Source: Armatimonadota bacterium
Lineage (GTDB): Bacteria > Armatimonadota > Zipacnadia > Zipacnadales > FEN-943
DNA length: 6,510 nucleotides
Reading direction: 5' to 3'
Assembly (NCBI GenBank): GCA_026419655.1
Contig: JANZZA010000221.1
Coordinates: forward strand, 1-6,510
Positions 1-6,411 of the stretch are shown in pieces (position 1 is the stretch's first letter; each line of letters opens with the position of its first letter). Under the pieces are notes generated by a model. It was not told the DNA's origin and ran no database searches. It saw only the letters and a list, made by a program, of their open reading frames with translations. The position numbers and the translations under genes are program-made.

Positions 1-573
1 CCACAGCTTTTCTTGGCCGCGCGGGCCAAATATCCGTGTCACAGTGTTTTCGTCGGCGGCGCCCCAGTACTGGGCCCAGGCTCTTGCCATCCCCTTTACC
101 GATGAACCTGGCAGGTACGGCACGCCGAGATTGCGGTCCCAGACGAAACCGTTTTCGGTCGGGTTAGGCAGACCCAGCCCGCTCACGAAGCGCCAGTGGG
201 TCCTTGCAGTGAAAATACTGGCTCCATGTGCCTTCAGCAGCTTCGTGCGGCGCTCCCGGAACGTTTCGAGAGCTTTTTCGGCATCTTGCGGCGGCTTGCA
301 CCTGTACACGTCGTGCACCCGTGTGAGGAAGGTCTCAACGCTTCCCTCACTCACGTTCCAGTTCCTGTTCCAGAGCGCAGCGAACCGGTCAAAGACTAGC
401 CCTGGGTTGGCGCCAACTAAAGAACGGCCGTCTCCCACTAACTCGGCAAGGTCTTCGTAGACCGGCACGCATAAGCCCTGCTGTTGCTGTTGTTGTGGGT
501 GCTGGGGATGGGCTGCGGGGCCGCGCTGTTCTCCCTGCGGCCGGTCGCGGCGCCTGTCACGTGGTGTTCTCAC
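1..573 (-). CDS. cmr6: Type III-B Cmr complex subunit Cmr6 (Cas7-like RAMP), 5' part only
   Basis: Cmr6 is the Cas7-like RAMP subunit that caps the backbone near the 3' end of the crRNA, next to Cmr1. The frame opens at GTG 573-571, five bases after the cmr5 stop, and stays open for 191 codons to the window edge, so the C-terminal part and the stop are missing. Visible family motifs are RFVSGLGLPNPTENGF (residues 128-143), GVPYLPGSSVKGMARAWA (150-167) and IFG (181-183). The LPGSSVKG segment is the hallmark of Cmr6-type RAMPs. Residues 2-33 form an unusual low-complexity extension, first Arg/Asp-rich, then Pro/His/Gln with six consecutive Gln at 27-32; it is probably disordered. An AGGAGG Shine-Dalgarno lies 12 bases before the GTG, which is rather long, but I see no better in-frame start upstream. 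A start after the Q-run is possible (GTG, residue 36). Family assignment is confident; the exact start is less so. Confidence 0.93.
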   Translation of the reverse strand, partial: MRTPRDRRRDRPQGEQRGPAAHPQHPQQQQQQGLCVPVYEDLAELVGDGRSLVGANPGLVFDRFAALWNRNWNVSEGSVETFLTRVHDVYRCKPPQDAEKALETFRERRTKLLKAHGASIFTARTHWRFVSGLGLPNPTENGFVWDRNLGVPYLPGSSVKGMARAWAQYWGAADENTVTRIFGPRGQEKLW

Positions 574-578
574 GGCAC

Positions 579-989
579 CTAGCCGCCTCCTGATGGAAGA
601 AATGCGTCGGCAAAGCGAACCAGCCAGGTTGACAGGGCGAGAACTTCTTCCGTGGCGTGCTGATATTGGATGCGTGAGCCGCTGGTCAGTTCTCTCATTA
701 CGCCGGCCGGATCACCCACTGTATACACCCCTGCCGAACAGAGCCACTCGGCAACGTCGGCGCAGAGACGCCAGGCTGCAGTGTCCTCTTTCCCTTCGCT
801 TTTTCCGAGGAGGAAGGCAAGTGCTTGCCCTACCCCATTCATGAGCACCATTGCCGGCAGCCGCTTCGCCAGCCGAGCGTACTCCTGGGCCAGTGCGGTG
901 TTCTGCACTTCATTGACGCTTCTCAGCGCGTGGGCTGCCCGCCGCTGCTCCATGAGCGCTCCCTGGGTCTGTTGCTCGCAGGCCATCAT
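579..989 (-). CDS. cmr5: Type III-B Cmr complex small subunit Cmr5 (Cas11-like)
   Basis: Cmr5 is the small, all-helical subunit that forms the second filament alongside Cmr4 in the Cmr complex and helps hold target RNA. The 136-residue product has the expected size and helical pattern: RRAAHALRSVNEV (residues 16-28), YARLAKRLPAMVLMNGVGQA (37-56, the family's conserved lysine/proline/asparagine-glycine stretch), LAFLLGKSEG (57-66), and EEVLALSTWLVRFADAFLP (114-132) at the C-terminus. The start ATG 989-987 overlaps the cmr4 stop in the form ATGATG, so either of two adjacent ATGs (989 or 986) could be used. GGGAGG at 996-1001 sits 6 bases before the first, which I prefer. The frame is open further upstream inside cmr4, but those residues do not resemble Cmr5. 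The Ser-Gly-Gly-Gly tail is encoded by the AGGAGG ribosome site of cmr6. No catalytic residues are expected in this family. Confidence 0.93.
   Translation of the reverse strand: MMACEQQTQGALMEQRRAAHALRSVNEVQNTALAQEYARLAKRLPAMVLMNGVGQALAFLLGKSEGKEDTAAWRLCADVAEWLCSAGVYTVGDPAGVMRELTSGSRIQYQHATEEVLALSTWLVRFADAFLPSGGG
586..591 (-). promoter_or_regulatory. Ribosome binding site AGGAGG of cmr6, inside the end of cmr5
   Basis: AGGAGG lies within the last codons of cmr5 (encoding part of its Ser-Gly-Gly-Gly tail). It is 12 bases before the GTG start of cmr6 and 7 bases before an out-of-frame GTG (578-576) that ends after one further codon at TGA 572-570. Confidence 0.75.
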
Positions 990-1921
990 GCCTCGCCTCC
1001 CTGCGGAACGTCGCGAATCGTGATTGCACACCATCCCTGGCCAACGGTCTCGTTTCCACCCACTTGAACGTACCGGCTTTCCTCGATGAGCTGCGCTAAC
1101 TTGTCTGCCACTTCCACGGGCGCCAAGGAGCCCTCGGCGTCGCGGCTCTTTTCGCATCGCACCCAAGCGTAGAAAAGACAGTCCCGCGGCAGACTTTCTT
1201 CATACCAAAGGTTGCCGTCGCTGGCGGTTTTGCGCTCCGTCAGAGCTACTCGTGCCGCGACCTGGGTGGTGTGCCTGACGAGATACTGGAAGTCTGCATC
1301 CGGAACAAGAACGCAATGTGTGCTGAACCGCGCCCTCACGTATTCGTACTCCTGTCCGCCTGGCAGGAATGTGGTACCAACCCACTTTTCTGCCGAGTTC
1401 CAGTCGGGGCTTGCCTCTGTGGCGAAGGTCAAATCCTCAAGTACAAGCTTGTCGGTGAATCCACTTCCTTGAGCCACGACCGCCGTAGCCTCAGCAACCT
1501 CCGGCGGCATCTGCGGGCACGCTGCGCCGCCCATCATTTTGATCTCCCGCGACAGCCGGTGCAGCACAAGAGGGCATGTGACCCAGACGAAAACTTTCGG
1601 AAAACTCCTAACAGGGAATGCGAGAAGTCGCGCTTCTCCGAAGGCTATGGCTCCAGCGTACAACCCGTCTCCGGCGCCGACTTCTGGGCCAAAGAGCCTG
1701 ATTACATCCGGAGCTGCGCGGCCCCAAACCCGTTCTGCAAGCTCGCGCAGGCTGCCTTTGAGGCCCGTAGCGGGGATCACGGGAATACCTGTGTGCCGCT
1801 CACGTTGAACAGGCAGGTCAACCGCGCCAGTTGTCTGTCCCGTGCCTGGGTGAACGGACGTCTCGGCGTACAGCGCAAGCAACTTGGGCACCGGGGCCTG
1901 GTTGTTGTTCTTGTTGCTCAT
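986..1921 (-). CDS. cmr4: Type III-B Cmr complex backbone subunit and target-RNA nuclease Cmr4 (Cas7-like RAMP)
   Basis: Cmr4 is the repeated backbone subunit (about four copies per complex in studied systems) that coats the crRNA and cleaves bound target RNA at 6-nucleotide intervals. The 311-residue product shows the family pattern: VHPGTGQTTGAVDLPVQRER (residues 23-42), TGIPVIPATGLKGSLRE (44-60), GLYAGAIAFGEARLLAFPVR (86-105), NLWYEESLPRDCLFYAWV (237-254) and VQVGGNETVGQGW (285-297). D35 in VDLPVQRE matches the conserved Asp known to be needed for cleavage in this family, so the subunit is predicted to be active. The frame extends upstream to 2080, but the extension lies inside cmr3 and is Arg-rich without family similarity. 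I chose ATG 1921-1919, with AAGGGAGG at 1932-1939, 10 bases upstream. It follows cmr3 by 20 bases, the largest gap in the operon, and its TGA stop overlaps the cmr5 start. Confidence 0.97.
   Translation of the reverse strand: MSNKNNNQAPVPKLLALYAETSVHPGTGQTTGAVDLPVQRERHTGIPVIPATGLKGSLRELAERVWGRAAPDVIRLFGPEVGAGDGLYAGAIAFGEARLLAFPVRSFPKVFVWVTCPLVLHRLSREIKMMGGAACPQMPPEVAEATAVVAQGSGFTDKLVLEDLTFATEASPDWNSAEKWVGTTFLPGGQEYEYVRARFSTHCVLVPDADFQYLVRHTTQVAARVALTERKTASDGNLWYEESLPRDCLFYAWVRCEKSRDAEGSLAPVEVADKLAQLIEESRYVQVGGNETVGQGWCAITIRDVPQGGEA
996..1001 (-). promoter_or_regulatory. Ribosome binding site GGGAGG of cmr5, inside the end of cmr4
   Basis: GGGAGG is encoded by the Gln-Gly-Gly codons near the end of cmr4. 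It sits 6 bases before the first ATG of the ATGATG overlap, which favours the start at 989 over that at 986. Confidence 0.8.
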
Positions 1922-1931
1922 AGCTTCCCTG

Positions 1932-1939
1932 CCTCCCTT
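1932..1939 (-). promoter_or_regulatory. Ribosome binding site AAGGGAGG of cmr4
   Basis: AAGGGAGG lies in the 20-base gap after cmr3, 10 bases before ATG 1921. This decides the cmr4 start against the longer open frame reaching back to 2080. Confidence 0.85.
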
Positions 1940-1941
1940 CG

Positions 1942-3144
1942 TCAAATCCACACTCCCAATGCCACCTGGCCATATCCGCTTTGCGCATCTTCCCCAATCT
2001 TGGCCATATGCAGCGCGGCAAGGTCTTCTGTGTCGCCGTCTTCTATTTCGCAGTAGTACACGCTGCCCGCCGGGACACACGCCTGTAGGCTCCGAGAGCA
2101 GTTATTGGCCAAATCCCAGCCTCCCAGCCACCGCGGCTTTTCTATGCGAGCGCTGACTATTCGCAGCTTGATGTTTCGGCCCGGCAGTGCCGGTTCCCAT
2201 AGCCACTCGACAGCTCCCGGCTCGCCACGCGAGAGGGAAGTGGTACAAGTGGGGAGCCAACTGCCTCCAAACTTGCCCGGCTGGAGGAGTACCACTCTCA
2301 GCCTCTTCTTCTCCGCTATGGACTTGAGACATTTATCGCTCTGCTTGCCCACGGCGGGCGTGGTTTCCCGAATCTCACAAGTTACCATCCGCCCTTCTCC
2401 GCCTAATCGCAAAAGACTGCCGTTCAGCGCGGGCGCCATTTCGGCGGGCACTCCAGCCACGGTCACGCCAAGGCCGTACCCGTCGGCAAGCCGCATCATG
2501 GACAGGGAATACAGCAAGCCCTCCACCGTGGCCTTAGTGTCTTTGTCCTGCCCGATGCCAACCTTGTTCTCCTCGATAAGCACCTGGCCGAGCTCTCCGG
2601 GCTGCCACAGCACATCATCCAGAGACACCTCCTCGCCGGCTAAATAGGCCATCAACCCGCCTTCGGTAATCCATAGTGCGGGAGCGCTTCCTGGAACGGC
2701 GGGCGGCAGCCGCAGTCGGCCCAGGTCGCATTCCACGAGCCCGTCGGGCGCGGTGGTACAGGTGGACAGCTCCCCTGACGCTCCCCGCGCAACCAGCAGG
2801 TCAGCCGGGGCCGCAAAGTACCGCACCACCCCGGCTGGCGCTTGGCCGTCCTGCCTGACGAGGTAAGGCCCTCGAAGGTCCAGCGTGCCAGGTACGCTGC
2901 TGCCGGGTGCGCCAACGACCTCTGGCACTTCGCACGAGCCCTGCTTGGGGCAAGAGCCGCATTTGCCGGCACTGTACTGGGACACGCTTACGCAGAACCT
3001 TTCCAGTATGGCCGTTCTTACCATGCCCTGGAGGGTGGACGGAGCGGGCGGGAACAAACATTCCGCATACAGGGTCTCCCCGGCGTCGAAGGGCCGAGAC
3101 CCCTTGAAGAACAAAGTATCTAAAGGCTGAAGCAGCAGCTCCAA
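1942..3144 (-). CDS. cmr3: Type III-B Cmr complex subunit Cmr3 (Cas5-like RAMP)
   Basis: Cmr3 is the Cas5-like RAMP that pairs with Cmr2 at the foot of the complex and grips the 5' repeat-derived tag of the crRNA. The 400-residue product begins with the typical LLLQPLDTLFFKGSRPFDAG (residues 3-22) and LFPPAPSTLQGMVRTAIL (30-47). It continues with EENKVGIGQDKDTKATVEGL (191-210), a glycine-rich LRLGGEGR (245-252), WLGGWDLA (339-346), CVPAGSVYY (356-364) and the terminal GYGQVALGVW (390-399), all in family order. Between the N-terminal motif and the middle is a cysteine cluster (C51, C62, C65, C71) that could bind a metal; this is my inference. The start is a TTG at 3144-3142, four bases after the cmr2 stop, with GGAGGAGG at 3154-3161, 9 bases upstream. 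The family N-terminal motif begins almost at once, which supports this start. Confidence 0.96.
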   Translation of the reverse strand: MELLLQPLDTLFFKGSRPFDAGETLYAECLFPPAPSTLQGMVRTAILERFCVSVSQYSAGKCGSCPKQGSCEVPEVVGAPGSSVPGTLDLRGPYLVRQDGQAPAGVVRYFAAPADLLVARGASGELSTCTTAPDGLVECDLGRLRLPPAVPGSAPALWITEGGLMAYLAGEEVSLDDVLWQPGELGQVLIEENKVGIGQDKDTKATVEGLLYSLSMMRLADGYGLGVTVAGVPAEMAPALNGSLLRLGGEGRMVTCEIRETTPAVGKQSDKCLKSIAEKKRLRVVLLQPGKFGGSWLPTCTTSLSRGEPGAVEWLWEPALPGRNIKLRIVSARIEKPRWLGGWDLANNCSRSLQACVPAGSVYYCEIEDGDTEDLAALHMAKIGEDAQSGYGQVALGVWI

Positions 3145-3148
3145 GCTC

Positions 3149-5104
3149 CTATACCTCCTCCTGGACCAGGAAACGCACGAAGAGGCCCGCGTCCGCGGTC
3201 AGCCCGCGCGCCCGCCTGCCCGTACCGTCCCCGACCCACTCCACGCACAGGCAGATCAGTTCCCGCGCCAGTTCTTCAGCATCCGCCAGCGCCGAAGGCT
3301 CTCGCGCGTGCCTTACGGTGCTCAGATGTTCTGCCGCCACCAGCTTAATTGTGTCGCCCCAGGAAAGGGCCATGGTACCGCCCGGCTGGGCAATTTCCCA
3401 GAGGTCGCTCAGGCGGTACAACAACTTACTCGAAAAGCCGCCCTCTGCGGTCCCCTTTAGCCGGCTTACCAGAGTGTCTAAAAGCTCTACGGCCTGCCTT
3501 TGGCTCACGCCGACTTCGGGCATTGAAACTTCCCACGGCAGGCCCGCCGTTGCAACGGGGCCGCCGCGCTTCCAGACCTGCACCGCAAAGGCATCTCGGC
3601 CGACGCGACTTTTGGCCACTTCGTCGAGTATCCGATGCGCCGCCAGGATAGTTGGCCGCAGCGGCACCGTCGCGTGGCTGTAGACTATGCCTGCGCTTAT
3701 TGACCACCCCTGTGGCGCTTCGCCTATGCATTCAAAGTACTTCAGCCGCAGCCGCCAGGCCACCCTCAGAGCCGTCCGCACTGGCAGCATGGCCAGTACG
3801 TCGTCCCCACCAGCATAGATAAGCTTGCCGTTGCCCTCCGTCCCTTCCACCACATCTCGCACGCCGGCCGAGAACATCCCAAGCGCACCCGAGATTTCCT
3901 CTTTCCGATTGGGGTTCTCTCCGAGAATCTGCCCCATGCGGTCGCCGTCCATCAAAAGCACTGCGTAAAAGTCCGTGGGCTGCTTCAAACCCGCCGGCAG
4001 CGCACCCCTCAGCTTGGCGAGGGCTTCCAGTATGGGCTGGCGAAGGCGTTTCGCCTCCTGGGGACTCAGCCCGGAGAAGAGGTCATCGTGAATTATCCCG
4101 TCCTCCGTGAACAAGTCACCGTCCCAGCGTGCCAGGGGTTTTCGAGCGCCCTCCGGCATGTCTCCGAGCGCTGCCTGCAATGCACCGAAGCAACGGAGCG
4201 CGTCGGAAACATCCGGGACGCTTTGGCCTTCAACCCTCACTTCGGCGACTGCTCCGTCGAATGTTTCCAAAGCGTTTTGCAGGGCCTTGGCTTCCGCGCC
4301 GCGTGCTTTCTCAGCCACCTCTATCCGCCACGGAATGCTCGCGATGGTGCGCGTCGAAGGGTAACTGACCTCAGCCCCCCAGACCCTCGGCAGCAGGCGC
4401 TTTGCTGTGCACACGGCGCAAAGCCTCTCCCTGCCATCGCGACGAAGGTCCCAGGTCCGCAGCTTCCTGGCGAGCTCTATCCAGAAGTTCCTTACCTCTT
4501 CGCGCCTCTCAGCGGCCGCCGGATAAAGACATTGCCGCCGTCCGCAAACCGTGCATTTCTCTCCAGGTTCCGCGTCAGCATTGAAACTTCGCAGCAGCTT
4601 GCGCCGGTCGAGGTCTTGCGCTTCTCCAACGACCCACATGCTTTCCCATAATCCTTCTGTCTGCCGACGCCATGTCTCCTGGAGCTGCTGGTCAGAGGCA
4701 AAACGTGAATCCGCCTTGCATACGAGCGCCCACACGCTTTCTGTTTCCCTTTGCCATGCCGTCCTCCATGCCTCGACCGCTGCCTGGACTACCTCCCGCA
4801 CCTTCTCGCCCTCGCCAGGAATTTCCGCTTCAAACCTGTTGGGCAGCGAACCAACCGGAGCCACCCGGGCGGGATGGGGGCCGCCATTTCGCGCCGCTGC
4901 AACCGCCTTCATCAGCGGGTCCGTCCACTGCCCGCTGGCATCCTGCACCGCCGGCAAAACAATCCTTCCTCCGCCGCTCACGATCTCGTACATCGCCTGG
5001 CCCGCCAGGTAAGAAAGCAGCCACGACCCAGCCCACAAATCCCTCGTCCGCCGTGCCTCCGACACGAACTCCTGCACCGGCCCGAAGAATATGTGCACTC
5101 TCAC
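3149..5104 (-). CDS. cmr2: Type III-B Cas10 subunit Cmr2, palm-domain cyclic oligoadenylate synthase, no HD domain
   Basis: Cmr2 is the large Cas10 subunit of the Cmr complex. On binding target RNA, Cas10 palm domains convert ATP to cyclic oligoadenylates that activate CARF-domain effectors. The 651-residue protein opens with FFGPVQEFVSEARRTRDLWA (residues 6-25), a Cmr2 signature. A zinc-ribbon-like site follows (C184, C187, C229, C232). A palm region carries LLMDGDRMGQ (383-392), including D386 and D388, and IYAGGDDVLAML (429-440) with the GGDD catalytic motif at 432-435. Then come ISAGIVYSH (469-477) and an AKSRVGRDAFAVQVWKRGG segment (497-515), as in other Cmr2 proteins. No HD nuclease domain precedes the N-terminal motif, so DNA cleavage by Cas10 is not expected. 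The GTG start 5104-5102 overlaps the cmr1 stop as GTGA, with GAGGTGA at 5112-5118, 7 bases upstream. The TAG stop lies four bases before cmr3. Confidence 0.97.
   Translation of the reverse strand: MRVHIFFGPVQEFVSEARRTRDLWAGSWLLSYLAGQAMYEIVSGGGRIVLPAVQDASGQWTDPLMKAVAAARNGGPHPARVAPVGSLPNRFEAEIPGEGEKVREVVQAAVEAWRTAWQRETESVWALVCKADSRFASDQQLQETWRRQTEGLWESMWVVGEAQDLDRRKLLRSFNADAEPGEKCTVCGRRQCLYPAAAERREEVRNFWIELARKLRTWDLRRDGRERLCAVCTAKRLLPRVWGAEVSYPSTRTIASIPWRIEVAEKARGAEAKALQNALETFDGAVAEVRVEGQSVPDVSDALRCFGALQAALGDMPEGARKPLARWDGDLFTEDGIIHDDLFSGLSPQEAKRLRQPILEALAKLRGALPAGLKQPTDFYAVLLMDGDRMGQILGENPNRKEEISGALGMFSAGVRDVVEGTEGNGKLIYAGGDDVLAMLPVRTALRVAWRLRLKYFECIGEAPQGWSISAGIVYSHATVPLRPTILAAHRILDEVAKSRVGRDAFAVQVWKRGGPVATAGLPWEVSMPEVGVSQRQAVELLDTLVSRLKGTAEGGFSSKLLYRLSDLWEIAQPGGTMALSWGDTIKLVAAEHLSTVRHAREPSALADAEELARELICLCVEWVGDGTGRRARGLTADAGLFVRFLVQEEV
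3154..3161 (-). promoter_or_regulatory. Ribosome binding site GGAGGAGG of cmr3, supporting a TTG start
   Basis: GGAGGAGG is encoded by the final Gln-Glu-Glu-Val codons of cmr2 and lies 9 bases before TTG 3144. The strong match offsets the weak start codon. Confidence 0.8.
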
Positions 5105-6393
5105 TCAGGTTTCACCTCTGTCCAGCCAGAGGACACCAGGTAGTCGAGGAACTTCGAGACCGCATCGAAATTCGTCGGAGCCTGGGTGATGGAAGAGGCC
5201 CGGATGTGTTCCCGCTCCTTGTTCTTGGTACGTGCGGTCGCTCGTATCTGCGCACCTTCGGGCAAAAAGGAAGCGGTGGGCAAGAAAACGGCCACCACTA
5301 TATGCTCCCCCCTCTGCGCTGGGGCCACGTGGAGCAGCAAGGGACTCGCGCGCCGGGTCAGCTCACGCTCTATTTCTCCACACCTTCGCAGGATGACCGC
5401 GTCGAACTCTGCGATTTCGGGCATCCTGTTGAGGTCTCTTCTATTCTTGAAAAAATAGTTATGCGGCAGCCCGAACGCTGCTCGTTCCGGGCGGCGGGCA
5501 ATCCGGGGACGCTGGCCCGTGCTTCCCCCTTGAAAGTGCGGCTCACAGTCCTCCAAGAAGGCCTCGACCGCCGATTTGTCATCGGTGTACAACTGGCAGG
5601 CGGTAGCTTGCGCTTGACTCGAGCGCGCGGACTTAAGCGCGCCACCCACCGTATTGAGCGCTGACCTCCAATCAAGGTCCGTGGTCCGTATTAGCACCCG
5701 TGCTTCCGATGAGAAGCTTGTGTGAGCTGCGGGAGGTTCTTTCTCAAACCGCTTCAGTAACTCCTGGACGCACTTCTTGAACCCTGTCGTGTGAACATGC
5801 CAAAGAGAGGTCTCGGGGACGTTCCCACTGATTCTAGTCGCCTGCAGGGAACCCCACCCGCGCCGCGACCGGCTCCCCAAGCCGCCAAACTGGACCAGAG
5901 CCCACAGAGCGTCGAGAACCTCCTTCTTCGTCTGCTCCCTTGCGGTGTCGCCTCTGCCTGTGAACGCTATCTCGATTTCGAACTCCTGTCCGGGTTCTAT
6001 GTAACAGCGTTCGTTGATGAACGCTCGCAGCCTGCGGCCTTGTCCACGAGCTGCCTCTCTCTCTTCCTTTTTCGGGGCCCTGATTAGCCCGTAGCCCAGA
6101 TACGCCATCTCTGCGGTCCACGAATCATCCTCCAGCGGGCCAACGGTCTGGAGCCCGCCCTGGTCACAAGACACCCGCACAAAGAAAGCAGCTTGGCCCT
6201 GGTCTTTGTCCGCGCCGCCGAATATTCTGGCCTCCTCGCCCGGGTCAAGACGCGGATGCAGCGCCCTGTACCACCACCTCAGCACGCCCTTTATGCTGGG
6301 CGGGCGCAGCTCCGCGCACTTGTTCGGCTCCGCTCCTCCCAGAAACAGGGGAGTTACTGTCCGCAGCGTCACTGTCAAAACGTCTGGGTTCAT
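5101..6393 (-). CDS. cmr1: Type III-B Cmr complex subunit Cmr1 (Cas7-like RAMP)
   Basis: Cmr1 is the Cas7-like RAMP at the head of the Cmr complex, next to Cmr6, where it contacts the 3' part of the crRNA and target. Numbered from ATG 6393 (430 residues), it shows TVTPLFLGGA (12-21), ELRPPSIKGVLRWWYRAL (28-45, the best Cmr1 signature), IFGG (57-60), a glycine/arginine-rich loop FGGLGSRSRRGWGSL (169-183), RRPERAAFGLPHNYFF (300-315) and RRASPLLLHV (347-356). The C-terminal part contains FDAVSKFLDYLVSSGW near residues 409-424. A second in-frame ATG lies at 6411-6409, adding six residues (MSGGGR). I prefer 6393 because the family motif then starts at the usual distance and a G-rich GGGGGCGG lies 5 bases upstream. 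Neither site has as clear a Shine-Dalgarno as the downstream genes. It is the first recognisable gene of the operon, and its TGA overlaps the cmr2 start. Confidence 0.96.
   Translation of the reverse strand: MNPDVLTVTLRTVTPLFLGGAEPNKCAELRPPSIKGVLRWWYRALHPRLDPGEEARIFGGADKDQGQAAFFVRVSCDQGGLQTVGPLEDDSWTAEMAYLGYGLIRAPKKEEREAARGQGRRLRAFINERCYIEPGQEFEIEIAFTGRGDTAREQTKKEVLDALWALVQFGGLGSRSRRGWGSLQATRISGNVPETSLWHVHTTGFKKCVQELLKRFEKEPPAAHTSFSSEARVLIRTTDLDWRSALNTVGGALKSARSSQAQATACQLYTDDKSAVEAFLEDCEPHFQGGSTGQRPRIARRPERAAFGLPHNYFFKNRRDLNRMPEIAEFDAVILRRCGEIERELTRRASPLLLHVAPAQRGEHIVVAVFLPTASFLPEGAQIRATARTKNKEREHIRASSITQAPTNFDAVSKFLDYLVSSGWTEVKPE
5112..5118 (-). promoter_or_regulatory. Ribosome binding site GAGGTGA of cmr2, inside the end of cmr1
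   Basis: GAGGTGA lies 7 bases before the GTG start of cmr2, within the codons for the Glu-Val-Lys near the end of cmr1. Confidence 0.75.
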
Positions 6394-6411
6394 CCGACCG
6401 CCCCCGGACAT

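Larger units (their letters stand above)
1..6411 (-). other. cmr operon: cmr1-cmr2-cmr3-cmr4-cmr5-cmr6, type III-B CRISPR-Cas interference module
   Basis: Six consecutive genes lie on one strand. Junctions are: cmr1/cmr2 4-base overlap (GTGA), cmr2/cmr3 gap of 4, cmr3/cmr4 gap of 20, cmr4/cmr5 overlap (ATGATG), cmr5/cmr6 gap of 5. No terminator-like hairpin with a U-run appears between genes. The order follows the gene numbering and the set holds every Cmr subunit, which together define subtype III-B. Spacer acquisition genes, crRNA processing (cas6), the array and any CARF effector must lie outside the window or elsewhere in the genome. Confidence 0.95.

Noticed and set aside
44..460. 138-codon open frame on the plus strand at the left edge
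   Set aside because: It is antisense to cmr6, which carries unmistakable Cmr6 motifs on the opposite strand.
990..1166. N-terminal extension of the cmr5 frame into cmr4
   Set aside because: The 59 extra residues are Arg/Gly-rich without Cmr5 similarity, and an ATG with a well-spaced GGGAGG exists at the cmr4 stop.
1271..2056. 261-codon open frame on the plus strand
   Set aside because: It is antisense to cmr4 and the end of cmr3, has no family motif or ribosome site of note, and has the composition of a shadow frame.
4672..5664. 330-codon open frame on the plus strand
   Set aside because: It lies antisense to cmr2 and cmr1, whose motifs are certain. It is rich in Arg, Pro and Ser with no recognisable domain, as expected for a mirror frame in GC-rich coding DNA.
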